NCBI RefSeq assembly: GCF_001458395.1
Contig: NZ_CYSR01000009.1
Span: 60,137-124,136 of the forward strand
Direction: 5' to 3'
DNA length: 64,000 bases
Origin: Leisingera aquaemixtae
Lineage (GTDB): Bacteria > Pseudomonadota > Alphaproteobacteria > Rhodobacterales > Rhodobacteraceae
This document shows, piece by piece, positions 51,309 through 61,750 of this stretch. The number at the start of each line of letters is the position of its first letter. Position 1 is the first letter of the stretch. A model generated the notes under the pieces. The model worked only from the letters and a program-made list of their open reading frames with translations, had not been told where the DNA came from and ran no database searches. The position numbers and the translations under genes were made by a program.

Positions 51309-52631
51309 TCAGCCCTCGACAAACAGCATGGCCGGATTTTCCAGCAGGGATTTCAGTTTCTGCACAAAGACCGCCGCGTCCCAGCCGTCGATCACCCGGT
51401 GATCGAAGGAGCAGGAGATGTTCATCATCTTGCGCGGACGGAATTGCTGGCCGTCCCAGACCGGGCGGATCTGCATCTTGTTGACGCCGACAATCGCCAC
51501 CTCGGGGTGGTTGATTATCGGCGTGGTGGCAATCGCGCCAAGCGGCCCGAGCGAGGTGATGGTGATGGTGCCGCCGGTCAGCTCCTCCCGCTTGATCGAG
51601 CCGTCGCGGGCGGCGTCGGCCAAGCGGGCAAGCTCGCCTGCGTTGTCCCACAGGCTGTTTGCCTCGGCGTGGTGCAGCACCGGCACGTTCAGCCCCTGGG
51701 GCGTCTGCGTGGCAACGCCGATATGGACGCCGCCGTGGCGGTAGATCACGCCTTCCTCGTCATCGTAGCGGGCGTTCAGGCCGGGCTGTTCGCGCACCGC
51801 CTCGACGATGGCGCGCATCAGGAAGGGCAGCAGCGTCAGCTTCGGGCGGCTGCCCTCGTGCTTCTTGTTGAGCGCGGCGCGCAGGTCTTCGAGCGCGCCC
51901 ATCTCCACCTCTTCGACGATGGTGATATGCGGGATGTGGCGCTTGGACAGCGCCATCTTCTCGGCGATTTTGCGGCGCATCCCGATGACACGCTGCTCCT
52001 CGACGCCGGTGTTGCGGCCGCGGGTCACGCCGCCCTGGCGGATGCCGCCGGATTCGATCCAGCTGTCCAGATCCTCGTGGCTGATGCGCCCGCCCGGGCC
52101 GGTGCCGGGGACATGGCGCAGGTCGACCCCTTCGGAGCGCGCCCGCGCCCGCACGGATGGCGCGGCCAGTGGCTTGCTGCCCTCGGGCCGCGGCAGGCGG
52201 TGGCCCGGTTTCTTGGCCGCCGGTGCAGCAGCCGCAGCGGCGGCCGCTGGCCGCGCTTCCGGCGCCTGCGCGCCCGCATCCTTGCCCTCGTCCTTGTTCT
52301 TGTCCGCGTCTTTGTCCGGCGCGGGCTGCGGCGCCGGGGCGCTGGCTTTGGCTGTCTCCGGCGCCGCGCCGGGGGCCTCGTTGCCCTCGCCCTCGACCTC
52401 GATGCGGATCAGCACCGAGCCGATCGCCATCATCTGGCCGATCTCGCCGCCCAGCTCCAGCACCTTGCCGGACACTGACGAGGGCACCTCGACCGCGGCC
52501 TTGTCTGTCATCACCGCCGCCAGGATATCGTCCTCGCGCACGATATCGCCGGGCTTGACGTGCCATTCTGTCAGCTCCGCCTCGGCAATGCCTTCCCCCA
52601 CATCGGGAAGACGCATGGCATAAACACCCAT
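51309..52631 (-). CDS. bkdB: Branched-chain 2-oxo acid dehydrogenase E2 (dihydrolipoyl transacylase)
   Basis: E2 core of 440 aa. A lipoyl domain occupies residues 1-78 with lipoylated Lys44 (VMTDKAAVEV). An Ala/Pro/Lys-rich linker follows (80-145), then the peripheral-subunit-binding domain (SVRARARSEGVDLRHVPGTGPGGRISHEDLDSWI) and the catalytic acyltransferase domain, ending with DHRVIDGWD, whose His and Asp are catalytic. It transfers branched acyl groups to CoA. It lies 4 bases after the E1 beta stop and directly before lpdV. Confidence 0.95.
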   Translation of the reverse strand: MGVYAMRLPDVGEGIAEAELTEWHVKPGDIVREDDILAAVMTDKAAVEVPSSVSGKVLELGGEIGQMMAIGSVLIRIEVEGEGNEAPGAAPETAKASAPAPQPAPDKDADKNKDEGKDAGAQAPEARPAAAAAAAAPAAKKPGHRLPRPEGSKPLAAPSVRARARSEGVDLRHVPGTGPGGRISHEDLDSWIESGGIRQGGVTRGRNTGVEEQRVIGMRRKIAEKMALSKRHIPHITIVEEVEMGALEDLRAALNKKHEGSRPKLTLLPFLMRAIVEAVREQPGLNARYDDEEGVIYRHGGVHIGVATQTPQGLNVPVLHHAEANSLWDNAGELARLADAARDGSIKREELTGGTITITSLGPLGAIATTPIINHPEVAIVGVNKMQIRPVWDGQQFRPRKMMNISCSFDHRVIDGWDAAVFVQKLKSLLENPAMLFVEG

Positions 52632-52635
52632 CCGG

Positions 52636-53649
52636 TCAGCCCTCCATCACTTTTTTCAAGGCCTCGCCGACACGGGCGGGGCCGGGGAAATACTCCCATT
52701 CCTGCGCGTGCGGATAGGGCGTGTCCCAGCCGGTGACGCGGATGATCGGCGCCTCCAGGTGGTAAAAACAGGTCTCTTGCACCAGGCTCATCAGTTCGGC
52801 GCCGAACCCGGAGGTGCGCGTCGCCTCATGCACGATGACACAGCGGCCGGTCTTTTCGACCGAGGCCTGGATCGTGTCCAGATCAAGCGGCATCAGCGTG
52901 CGCAGGTCGATCACCTCGGCATCGACGCCGCTGGCCTCAGCCGCTGCCTCGGCCACGTAAACCATGGTGCCATAGGCCAGAACCGTGACATCGCCGCCTT
53001 CGCGGGTGATGCTGGCCTTGCCCAGCGGCACGATCTCCGCGCCCTCCGGCACCTCGCCCTTGGGGTGGTTTTTCCAGCTGGTGACCGGGCGGTCGTGGTA
53101 GCCGTCGAACGGACCGTTATAAAGCCGCTTGGGCTCCAGGAAGATCACCGGATCGGGATCCTCGATGGCGGCCAGCAACAGGCCCTTGGCGTCGCGCGGG
53201 TTGGAGGGCACCACCACCTTCAGCCCCGACACATGGGTGAACAGCGCTTCCGGGCTTTGGCTGTGGGTCTGGCCGCCGAAAATGCCGCCGCCGGTGGGCA
53301 TGCGGATCACCAGCGGGCAGGTGAAATCGGCATTGGAGCGGTGCCGCAGGCGCGCCGCCTCCGAGACGATCTGGTCATAGGCCGGATAGACGTAATCGGC
53401 GAACTGGATCTCGATCACCGGCTTCAGCCCGTAGGCGGCCATGCCGATGGCGGTGCCGACGATGCCGGATTCATTGATCGGCGCGTCAAAGCAGCGTGAG
53501 TTCCCGTATTTCTGCTGCAACCCCGCGGTGCAGCGGAAGACGCCGCCGAAAAACCCCACATCCTCGCCAAAGACGACGACGCGGTCATCTGCCGCCATGG
53601 CGACATCATGGGCCTCGCGGATGGCCTCAATCATGGTCATGCTGGCCAT
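52636..53649 (-). CDS. bkdA2: Branched-chain 2-oxo acid dehydrogenase E1 beta subunit
   Basis: Transketolase-like E1 beta of 337 aa. It begins MTMIEAIREAHDVAMAADDRVVVFGEDVGFFGGVFRCTAGLQQKYG, continues with FADYVYPAYDQIVSEAARLRHRS and ends with the C-terminal domain (EVIDLRTLMPLDLDTIQASVEKTGRCVIVHEA). It forms the E1 heterotetramer with the alpha subunit, whose stop is 1 base upstream. It oxidatively decarboxylates the 2-oxo acids of Val, Leu and Ile. Confidence 0.95.
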   Translation of the reverse strand: MASMTMIEAIREAHDVAMAADDRVVVFGEDVGFFGGVFRCTAGLQQKYGNSRCFDAPINESGIVGTAIGMAAYGLKPVIEIQFADYVYPAYDQIVSEAARLRHRSNADFTCPLVIRMPTGGGIFGGQTHSQSPEALFTHVSGLKVVVPSNPRDAKGLLLAAIEDPDPVIFLEPKRLYNGPFDGYHDRPVTSWKNHPKGEVPEGAEIVPLGKASITREGGDVTVLAYGTMVYVAEAAAEASGVDAEVIDLRTLMPLDLDTIQASVEKTGRCVIVHEATRTSGFGAELMSLVQETCFYHLEAPIIRVTGWDTPYPHAQEWEYFPGPARVGEALKKVMEG

Positions 53650-53650
53650 T

Positions 53651-54901
<1,251 letters not shown>

Positions 54902-55048
54902 TCAAAGCCCCTGCACCGCGCCGCGCAGCACGCGCTGCGTGGCGCAGGGCCTGTCCCCCAGCTTAGCAAAACCGCATGGTTGAAAAATAACGAATATAGG
55001 GGTAGTGAAGCAAAAATCAGAGAAAATACACTCGGAAAAGCAAAATTT

Positions 55049-55513
55049 ATGGTGGTTTTCGCTACGGATTCAGTTGATCGGGAGATACTTCGTGCGCTGC
55101 GCGATGACGGGCGGATTCCCCTGGTGCAGCTGGCGGCCCGAGTCGGCTTGTCCCAGACGCCCTGCAAGCGGCGCCTGCAGCGGCTGGAGGAAAGCGGCCT
55201 GATTTCCGGCTACATCGCCCGCATCGACCGCAAGGCTGCGGGGTTTGGCATCACCGCCTTTGTCTCGGTGGAGCTGGAGCGCCAGGACGCGGACGAAATC
55301 GCCCGGTTCCAGAAGAGGACTGCCCAGTTCGAGGAGGTGGTCACCGGCACGCTGATGACCGGCGCGCAGGATTTTCTGTTGGAAATCGTGGTGGAAAGCC
55401 TGGAGGAATTCGAGACCTTCCTGCAGACCAAGCTGCTGCGCATTCCGGGCATCCGGGTGGTGCGGTCCCGCTTTGCGCTGCGCAAATTCATCGACCGGGC
55501 GCGGATCCCGTGA
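55049..55513 (+). CDS. bkdR: Lrp/AsnC-family regulator of the bkd operon
   Basis: Lrp/AsnC regulator of 154 aa. The HTH is DREILRALRDDGRIPLVQLAARVGLSQTPCKRRLQRLEESGLISGYIA, and the RAM effector domain is VVTGTLMTGAQDFLLEIVVESLEEFETFLQTKLLRIPGIRVVRSRFALRKF. An upstream in-frame TTG at 54980 would add an atypical 23-residue AT-rich leader, so the ATG at 55049 is preferred. It is divergent from bkdA1; the 162-base AT-rich gap probably holds its binding sites. Lrp-type BkdR activating bkd with branched-chain amino acids is well known in Pseudomonas. Confidence 0.9.
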   Translation: MVVFATDSVDREILRALRDDGRIPLVQLAARVGLSQTPCKRRLQRLEESGLISGYIARIDRKAAGFGITAFVSVELERQDADEIARFQKRTAQFEEVVTGTLMTGAQDFLLEIVVESLEEFETFLQTKLLRIPGIRVVRSRFALRKFIDRARIP

Positions 55514-55535
55514 CCGCCGGGGCGGTCAGCGGCCG

Positions 55536-56168
55536 TCAGCCGGGCTGCACCGTAAGCAGCTTCTTGTACATCTCCAACAGGAACAGCTCCGCCTCGGCAT
55601 AGCGGTCAACGGCCTTGGCGGGGGCGATTTCCTCGATCTGGACGTCGAAATCGGCGTAATGCTGGGTGGTGGCCCAGATTGAGAACAGCAGATGGTGCGG
55701 ATCGACGGTTGCGATCCGGCCCTCGCGCATCCAGTCCTCCAGCACCGTGATCTTGGTGTTGTAAAGCTCCTTCAGCGGGCCGAAAATCTCGCTGCGCGAC
55801 TGCGGCAGGCCGCTGAGGATTTCATTGGCGAAGAACTTGCTTTCCTTGGGAAAATTCCGCGAGATTTCCAGCTTGCGGCGTATGTACTGGCAGATCTCGT
55901 CGATCGGGTCGCCGTGCTGGCTCAGCATGTTCAAAGGCGCCATCCACAGCTGCAGCGTGCGGGCCAGCAGCTCCTGGCGGATCGCGTCCTTGCTTTCGAA
56001 ATAATACAGCAGGTTCGGCGTGGTCAGCCCGGCGTTCTTGGCAATCAGGTTGATCGACGCGCCGGAAGATCCGTGCTGGGCAAAAACCTCCAGCGCGGCG
56101 GCCAGGATCTGTTCCGTCTTTTTCCGCTGAATCCGGGTCTTCGGCTTTTCAGCTGCCATGCGCGCCAT
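55536..56168 (-). CDS. TetR-family regulator with RutR-like C-terminal domain
   Basis: Regulator of 210 aa. The TetR HTH is RIQRKKTEQILAAALEVFAQHGSSGASINLIAKNAGLTTPNLLYYFESKDAIRQELL, and the C-terminal ligand domain resembles RutR (LLFSIWATTQHYADFDVQI). RutR senses uracil and thymine in E. coli. Starts at 56168 or 56159 are possible; 56168 has GGCGGAA upstream. It lies downstream of, and on the same strand as, the F420 operon, separated by a hairpin, with no rut genes adjacent. Its ligand may be a pyrimidine or another ring compound (inference). Confidence 0.88.
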   Translation of the reverse strand: MARMAAEKPKTRIQRKKTEQILAAALEVFAQHGSSGASINLIAKNAGLTTPNLLYYFESKDAIRQELLARTLQLWMAPLNMLSQHGDPIDEICQYIRRKLEISRNFPKESKFFANEILSGLPQSRSEIFGPLKELYNTKITVLEDWMREGRIATVDPHHLLFSIWATTQHYADFDVQIEEIAPAKAVDRYAEAELFLLEMYKKLLTVQPG

Positions 56169-56331
56169 GAAAATTCCGCCACTTATAAAAATGTCTATCT
56201 GGCGCCCTATTGGCACAAGTCAAAGGCTGTTGCCAGCGGTCGCGCGCAAAAGGCCGGGTCAAAACAATCTGCCGGTGCAGGCAGGCCGCGCGGAAAGCAA
56301 AGGAGCGGGCAGCCAGAGCCGCCCGCCAATA

Positions 56332-56367
56332 GGCACCGTCCGCGGGGAGATTTGTCCGGACGGTGCC
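56332..56367 (-). terminator. Hairpin after the F420 operon
   Basis: Perfect 11-bp stem GGCACCGTCCG / CGGACGGTGCC with a 14-nt loop, 27 bases past the LLM stop on the minus strand. It probably ends the F420 transcript before the TetR gene. No strong T-tract. Confidence 0.6.
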
Positions 56368-56393
56368 GTTTCCGGGCTGGCGCCCGGCGCAGT

Positions 56394-57395
56394 TCAGCGG
56401 AAGGCCGGGATGATCTTCTCGCCATAGTCGGCGATGATCTTCTCCTCGTCGCCGCTGTCGAGATAGATGTTGAACTGGGTGGTGCCGGCGTCCTGCAGAT
56501 CGCGGATCTTGGCGATATGCTCGTCCGGGGTGCCCAGCACGCAGAAGCTCTTGACGATGTCTTCGGTGATGAAGTCCAGGTAGGGGTTGTCGCTCTGGCC
56601 GTGCTTGGAGTAGTCGTAGCCCTTCCGGTTCTTGATGTAGTCGGTCAGGCTGGTGGGAACGTGATCGCCGTCGGTGCCGTATTTTTCAACGATGTCAGCG
56701 ACATGGTTGCCAACCATGGCGGGGAACCACTTGGTTTTTTCGATGCCTTCCTCGATCGGGCCGGTATGCGCCGGAGCAGCCGCCATCACGCGGTAGTTCG
56801 ACATGTCGCGGCCTTCGGCCTCGCCGCCGGCCTTGGCCTGATCCGCCAGCCACTTGATGATCTTCGGCTCGGCAATCTGCAGGACGACACCGTCGCCGAC
56901 CTTGCCGGCCGAGGCCAGGGCCTTGGGACCATAGGCGCCGATCCAGACCGGCAGCTCATAGCCCTGCGCCCAGGGGAATTTCACCGGCTCGGGGCATTCG
57001 CCGTATTGCACTTCCTCGCCGCGGATCAGCGACTTCACGACGTGGGTGAATTCTTCCATCCGCTTGATGGTCGAGGGTTTCTTGCCCATCACGCGCACGG
57101 CGCTGTCGCCGCGGCCGAGGCCGATGTCGAAGCGGCCGCCGGACTGTTTCGCCAGCGAGCCGAACAGCGAGGCGGCCACCGACCACTCGCGCGAGTTCGG
57201 GTTGGTCACCAGCGGGCCGAAGCGCATCTTGGTGGTGTGCTCCATGCACATCGCCATGGCGACGAAGCTTTCGCGCCACAGGATGTGGCTGTCGTAGAAC
57301 CAGCAGTAGGTGAAGCCTGCGTTTTCGGCCTGGCGAACCAGTGCGCGGGCGCGTTCGGGCTCAACGAAGCCCTTGAAGCAGATACCGAATTCCAT
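56394..57395 (-). CDS. F420-dependent LLM-class oxidoreductase (TIGR03842-like)
   Basis: Luciferase-like TIM-barrel protein of 333 aa. Stretches typical of the F420-dependent TIGR03842 group are MEFGICFKGFVEPERARALVRQAENAGFTYCWFYDSHILWRE, TNPNSREWSVAASLFGSLAKQSGGRFDIGLGRGDSAVRVMGKKP, and FCVLGTPDEHIAKIRDLQDAGTTQFNIYLDSGDEEKIIADYGEKIIPAF. It is the last gene of the F420 biosynthesis operon, 24 bases after npdG, and therefore the obvious candidate F420 user. The reaction and substrate are unknown. Confidence 0.9.
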   Translation of the reverse strand: MEFGICFKGFVEPERARALVRQAENAGFTYCWFYDSHILWRESFVAMAMCMEHTTKMRFGPLVTNPNSREWSVAASLFGSLAKQSGGRFDIGLGRGDSAVRVMGKKPSTIKRMEEFTHVVKSLIRGEEVQYGECPEPVKFPWAQGYELPVWIGAYGPKALASAGKVGDGVVLQIAEPKIIKWLADQAKAGGEAEGRDMSNYRVMAAAPAHTGPIEEGIEKTKWFPAMVGNHVADIVEKYGTDGDHVPTSLTDYIKNRKGYDYSKHGQSDNPYLDFITEDIVKSFCVLGTPDEHIAKIRDLQDAGTTQFNIYLDSGDEEKIIADYGEKIIPAFR

Positions 57396-57419
57396 GTGTG
57401 TTTTCTCCCTGTTGGAATC

Positions 57420-58088
57420 TTAGTGTTCGGGGGCCCAGATGCGGATGCCCGCATGGGTGAAGGGCACCGCCTTGGAAATGTTCTGGCGGATCAGGATCGG
57501 GGTGATCGCCTCGATGCAGCGGGCCGCCTCGGCGTCGCCGGCGTTGTAGGCCTGAACGTCCAGCGCGCCGACCAGCTCGATCACCTTCTTGCGGGCGGGC
57601 AGGCTGTTGCCGCAGACCAGGATGTCGCAGTTGATCGGCCAGTCGAGGTTGTTCAGCGTGGTGGCCGACACATTGTGCAGCGCGCCGATCACCGGGATCT
57701 CGTCGCCCAGGAGCGCCTGCGCGGCCTCGGTGGCGGATCCTTCCGGCGGCATCTCCACCTTCTTGGGGTCGCCTTCCTTCAGCGGCACCACGATGTCGAC
57801 CAGGATCTTGCCCGCCAGGCCCGGCTTCAGCGCCTCCAGCGTGGCGTTATGGGCGGAGAACGGCACCGCGAGGATGACCATTTCATCCGCCGCCGCGGTG
57901 GCGCCTGCATTGTCCAACCCTTCGATCGGTGCGGCGCCCTCCGGCAGCTTTGCCATCAGGTCTGCCGCGATGCCGGCGCTGCGCTCGCCATCGCGCGAGC
58001 CCAGTGCCACACTGATGCCTGCGCGGGCAAAGCGCAGCGCCAGCCCCTGGCCCTGCGGCCCGGTGCCGCCAATGATTGCGATCTTCAT
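57420..58088 (-). CDS. npdG: NADPH-dependent F420 reductase
   Basis: Rossmann-fold oxidoreductase of 222 aa of the F420H2:NADP+ (Fno/Npd) family. [39 protein letters not shown] provides the NADP-binding loop; [77 protein letters not shown] is diagnostic. It reduces F420 with NADPH in the cytoplasm. The ATG at 58088 overlaps the cofE stop (ATGA); an upstream in-frame extension is a shadow of cofE. Confidence 0.92.
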   Translation of the reverse strand: MKIAIIGGTGPQGQGLALRFARAGISVALGSRDGERSAGIAADLMAKLPEGAAPIEGLDNAGATAAADEMVILAVPFSAHNATLEALKPGLAGKILVDIVVPLKEGDPKKVEMPPEGSATEAAQALLGDEIPVIGALHNVSATTLNNLDWPINCDILVCGNSLPARKKVIELVGALDVQAYNAGDAEAARCIEAITPILIRQNISKAVPFTHAGIRIWAPEH

Positions 58089-58858
58089 CTGAACATATCC
58101 TCCTGTTTTTTCCGTAGTATGTCGGCGCCGCGGCTGTCGGCGGGCTGCCAGTCGAGCCCGCGCAGCAGCACCGCCGGTGTTTTTCCGTTCTTGCGCACCA
58201 CCAGACCGGAGGCAGCGGAAATCTCGTCCGCCAGCGCCGGTTCGGTCACCTGCAGCGGCCGCCCCCAGGCGTCCAGATTGCCCTGCTCCTGAATGGTGGC
58301 GGGGACCTTGCTCAGGCCGATGGCCACGTTGATCTGGCCCAGCCGCCACGGGCGGCCGAAGGTGTCGGTCATCACCACGCCGATCTGCGCGCCGAAGCGG
58401 GCGGCCAGAGCCGCGCGCAAACGTTCGCAGCTGGCGTCGGGATCGCGCGGCAGCACCATTGCGGCGTCCTCCTCGCCGAAGTTCGATTCATCCACCGCGG
58501 CGTTGGCGGAGATGAAGCCCAGCCGGTGCTCGCAGATCATCGTGCCGGTGTTCTGGTCCGGGCGGCGGAAGGCGCGCACCACGCGGGTGCTTTCGCGCAG
58601 GACGATTTCCACCTTGCGCGGGTCCTTGTTCAGCTCCTCGCCGTATTTGATGGCTTCCGCCGAGGGCGTGACCGAGGCCAGCGGGATGATGCAGTCTTCC
58701 GCTTTCGAAAACACCTTCTGCGCGATGCACAGGATATCGCCGTCCTTGAGGCCCAGACCCGCGGCCTCCAGGCAATCGCGCAGAATGGCCGCCAGATCGT
58801 CGCCGTTCTGGATATCCGGCACGCCGGGCACGGCGGTAAGAGAGACCGAAAGGCTCAT
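58085..58858 (-). CDS. cofE: Coenzyme F420-0:L-glutamate ligase
   Basis: CofE of 257 aa, adding L-glutamates to F420-0 with GTP. Characteristic parts are [118 protein letters not shown]. It stops after the ligase domain: the C-terminal FMN-dependent reductase domain found in mycobacterial FbiB (about 450 aa in total) is absent. The ATG is after the cofC end with a 4-base overlap. Confidence 0.93.
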   Translation of the reverse strand: MSLSVSLTAVPGVPDIQNGDDLAAILRDCLEAAGLGLKDGDILCIAQKVFSKAEDCIIPLASVTPSAEAIKYGEELNKDPRKVEIVLRESTRVVRAFRRPDQNTGTMICEHRLGFISANAAVDESNFGEEDAAMVLPRDPDASCERLRAALAARFGAQIGVVMTDTFGRPWRLGQINVAIGLSKVPATIQEQGNLDAWGRPLQVTEPALADEISAASGLVVRKNGKTPAVLLRGLDWQPADSRGADILRKKQEDMFR

Positions 58859-59514
58859 CGCGCGCCCTCCCGCATCAGGGCCTGCGGGTTCTGCGCCAGC
58901 AGGCAGCTGAGGTCCTCGGCGGTGTCAACGTCAACACGCAGGCTGTCCAGCGGCAGCACCACCGGGCACAGGCCCGCTGCCTCTGCCGCACGCCGGTGGG
59001 CGATCAGCGATTTCTGCCCGTAGGCAAAGGCAAAGGGGCAGGGCAGCGGCACCAGGAGCGCATTGGTGCCAAGGTCAGTGGCCGGGCACAGCACCGCGCG
59101 GGTGCCGTCAAGCGGATAGGCCAGGAGCTGCGCCAGGTCGTCCGGGGACGGGTCCGCCAGATCGCCCGGCAGCACGCACAGCGCCTCATACCCGTTTGCC
59201 GCCGCCCAATCCGCCGCCGCCTCCACCGCCAGCGACAGGGTGCCGGGGTCGTTGTCGTCGATGCAGATCAGCCCGGCCTGCCGCGCGATGCGCGCAATCG
59301 CCGGGCTGTTGGACGCCACGGCAATGTCGATGGCGCCTTGGGGCAGCCTGGCAACCGCCTCCTGCAGCCGCGCGATGGTCGCGCGGAACAGCCCGCGGGC
59401 GAGCGCTTCGCGGTCCCGCGGCGCCAGCGCAATGCTCAGCCGCGTCTTGGCCCGGGAGGGATCCTTCATCGGGATCACCGCCAGCCGCTTGCCGGGGTTT
59501 GCCGCCGCACTCAT
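58855..59514 (-). CDS. cofC: 2-phospho-L-lactate (or phosphoenolpyruvate/3-phosphoglycerate) guanylyltransferase
   Basis: CofC/FbiD-type nucleotidyltransferase of 219 aa. It has RLAVIPMKDPSRAKTRLSIALAPRDREALARGLFRATI at the start, LCVLPGDLADPSPDDLAQLL and DLGTNALLVPLPCPFAFAYGQKSLIAHRRAAEAAG. It makes the GDP-activated C3 acid joined to FO by CofD. Enzymes of this family differ in using 2-phospholactate, PEP or 3-phosphoglycerate, and sequence reading does not settle which. The ATG at 59514 overlaps the cofD stop. Confidence 0.92.
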   Translation of the reverse strand: MSAAANPGKRLAVIPMKDPSRAKTRLSIALAPRDREALARGLFRATIARLQEAVARLPQGAIDIAVASNSPAIARIARQAGLICIDDNDPGTLSLAVEAAADWAAANGYEALCVLPGDLADPSPDDLAQLLAYPLDGTRAVLCPATDLGTNALLVPLPCPFAFAYGQKSLIAHRRAAEAAGLCPVVLPLDSLRVDVDTAEDLSCLLAQNPQALMREGAR

Positions 59515-60479
59515 GCCGCCGTCTCCCGGTTCGCGCGGGCAAGGCCGAGATCCGCCACTTCGCGCGCCAAGCGAGCCTTGTCTTCTTGGGTCGTCATCAG
59601 GATTTCGCTGCAAACCGGCGCCAGCCCCATTGCGCGGATTTCGCCCGCCAGCCCGGCGTCGGCGTGGTCGATCACCAGCGTATCGGCGAGCCCGCGGTAC
59701 CGCGCGGCCACCCCGGCGGCATCGGCCCGTTCCCCCAGCGCCGCCATCATGCGGTCGGCCGGGCCTTTGACGACCTTGCCGCCGATGAACGGGCTGACGG
59801 CAACCTTCGGCGCGCGCGCCGCCCGCAGCGCCGCGGTGATGCCCGGCACGCCCAGAATGGGGGCAATGCTGACCAGCGGGTTTGAGGGCGCAATCACGAT
59901 CAGATCCGCCTGCCGGATCGCCGCCAGCGCCTCTGGCGCGGGGCGGGCCTGCGCCAGCCCGTCAAAGGCCAGCTCCCGCACCTCCGGCGCGCAGCGCTCG
60001 CGCACGAAGTACTCCTGGAAGCTCAGCCAGCCGGCATCGGTGCGCACCCGGGTCTGCACCTTATTGTCCGTCGGCAGCAGGATTTCCGCCTGCACGCCAA
60101 AGGCGCGCGAAACATCGCGGGCAATGTCGCTGGGCCGGTCGCCCTTGAGCCGGCGCATGGTGCGGTGGATGTGCAGGCCGAAGTCACGGTCGCCCAGCGA
60201 CATCCAGGTGTCCGCGCCCAGCCTGTTCAATGTCTCCAGCGCCCGGTGGCTCTCATCCGCCACGCCCCAGCCCTGGGTGCGGTCGATCAAATCCGCCAGG
60301 CTGTAGGTCAGCGTGTCGATATCGGGCGAGACCCAGAGGCCGTGGAAGTCATCGTCGTCCGCCACATTGCCGATCACCGAAAGCGCCACATCCGGCAGCG
60401 CAGCGAGGCCTTCGGCCATCTTGGCGCCGCCGACGCCGCCCGCCAGCAGGGTCACCTTATGCTTTTGCGCGCTGCTCAT
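59511..60479 (-). CDS. cofD: 2-phospho-L-lactate transferase (FO:GDP-lactate type)
   Basis: CofD of 322 aa, forming F420-0 (or dehydro-F420-0) by transferring the activated C3 acid to FO. Family stretches are VTLLAGGVGGAKMAEGLAAL, VSPDIDTLTYSLADL, GWGVADESHRALETLNRLGADTWMSLGDRDFGLHI and LIVIAPSNPLVSIAPILGVPGI. It overlaps cofC and cofH by 4 bases each. Confidence 0.94.
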   Translation of the reverse strand: MSSAQKHKVTLLAGGVGGAKMAEGLAALPDVALSVIGNVADDDDFHGLWVSPDIDTLTYSLADLIDRTQGWGVADESHRALETLNRLGADTWMSLGDRDFGLHIHRTMRRLKGDRPSDIARDVSRAFGVQAEILLPTDNKVQTRVRTDAGWLSFQEYFVRERCAPEVRELAFDGLAQARPAPEALAAIRQADLIVIAPSNPLVSIAPILGVPGITAALRAARAPKVAVSPFIGGKVVKGPADRMMAALGERADAAGVAARYRGLADTLVIDHADAGLAGEIRAMGLAPVCSEILMTTQEDKARLAREVADLGLARANRETAA

Positions 60480-61750
60480 TCCGCTGCCTCCAGCTTGGGC
60501 CCGCGTTCGGGGAACATTTCCAGAAATGCCAGCGGGTTGCGGCCCTGACGGTCCACGAGCGGCGCGATCACCTCCGGGTCGTGGTGTTCGTAGACCTCGC
60601 GGATCTCGTAGATCGTGTTGCGGCGCACCGGCACCCGGCCCGCGGCGCGGATGATCTGCGCCAGCTCGCGCGCGGTGATCTCCTGCCCGTGGTCCGATCC
60701 GGCCGAGCGCGAGATGCTTTCGTTCATCAGCGTGCCGCCGAGGTCATTCACCCCGCGCGACAGCATCTGTTGCGCCCGCGCCGCGCCCAGCTTGGTCCAG
60801 CTGACCTGAATATTGTCGATCCAGCCGTGCAGCATGATGCGGGAGACCGCGTGCATCAGGTCCACCTCCAGCGCGGTGGGGCCGGGGCGCACGGTGTCCG
60901 GGTTCTGCGCCCACAAGGGCGATTCCGTATGCACGAAGGACAGCGGCACCAGCTCGGTAAAGCCGCCGGTGTCCTTCTGAATGTCGCGCAGCAGGCGGAT
61001 ATGCGCGGCCCAATGCTCCGGCCCGTCGATATGGCCGTACATGATGGTGGCGGTGGTCGGGATGCCGACCTCATGCGCGGCGCGGATGATCTCCACCCAT
61101 TTCTCGGCGCTCAGCTTGTTCTTGGTCAGCTGCAGCCGCACTTCGGTATCCAGGATCTCCGCCGCGGTGCCGGGCATCGAGCCGAGGCCCGCTTCCTTCA
61201 GATCCGCCAGGAAGTCGTGGTAGGACATCTTGGTCTTGGACGCGCCATACCAGACCTCAAACGGCGAGAAGGCATGGATGTGCATGTCCGGCAGCGCCGC
61301 TTTGATGGCGCGCACGATGTCCCGGTAATAGGTGCCTTCCATCTTGGGGTGCAGCCCGCCCTGGATGCAGACCTCGGTGGCGCCGCGGTCCCAGGCTTCC
61401 TGCGCGCGCTCAACGATCTGCGCGGGCTCCAGCCACTCGGCGTCCTTGTCCTCGCTGCGCTTGGCAAAGCCGCAGAACCGGCAGCCCATATAGCAGATGT
61501 TGGTGAAGTTGATGTTGCGGTTCACCACAAAGGAGACGCGCTCGCCATTGGCGCGGCGGCGCAGCGTGTCCGCCACGGCATAAACCGCTTCGGCATCGGC
61601 GCCGGTGGCGCGGAACAGCTCGATGCCTTCGGCCTCGGACACCTCGCCGCCCTCCAGCGCCATCTCCAGAATGGCGCGGACCGGGGCGGAGGCGGCGCTG
61701 ACGGCAGCCGGGACAGTGGCAAAATTCTCGGCGGGGTGCTGGATGGTCAT
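60476..61750 (-). CDS. cofH: FO synthase subunit 2, radical SAM
   Basis: Radical-SAM enzyme of 424 aa that, with CofG, builds the deazaflavin FO from a ribitylaminouracil and tyrosine. The [4Fe-4S] motif is NICYMGCRFC (Cys86, Cys90, Cys93). CIQGGLHPKMEGTYYRDIVRAIKAALPDMHIHAFSPFEV and LGSMPGTAAEILDTEVR are typical of CofH/MqnC-type proteins, and it is adjacent to cofG. The ATG at 61750 overlaps the cofG stop (ATGA). CofG and CofH are separate here, unlike the fused FbiC of actinobacteria. Confidence 0.94.
   Translation of the reverse strand: MTIQHPAENFATVPAAVSAASAPVRAILEMALEGGEVSEAEGIELFRATGADAEAVYAVADTLRRRANGERVSFVVNRNINFTNICYMGCRFCGFAKRSEDKDAEWLEPAQIVERAQEAWDRGATEVCIQGGLHPKMEGTYYRDIVRAIKAALPDMHIHAFSPFEVWYGASKTKMSYHDFLADLKEAGLGSMPGTAAEILDTEVRLQLTKNKLSAEKWVEIIRAAHEVGIPTTATIMYGHIDGPEHWAAHIRLLRDIQKDTGGFTELVPLSFVHTESPLWAQNPDTVRPGPTALEVDLMHAVSRIMLHGWIDNIQVSWTKLGAARAQQMLSRGVNDLGGTLMNESISRSAGSDHGQEITARELAQIIRAAGRVPVRRNTIYEIREVYEHHDPEVIAPLVDRQGRNPLAFLEMFPERGPKLEAAE

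Noticed and set aside
49887..52478. Long plus-strand open frame (863 codons) opposite lpdV and bkdB
   Set aside because: Antisense to genes with complete catalytic motifs; translation has no known features.
55692..58292. Long plus-strand open frame (866 codons) opposite the TetR, LLM, npdG and cofE genes
   Set aside because: Spans several clear minus-strand genes and an intergenic hairpin; its translation is not protein-like.
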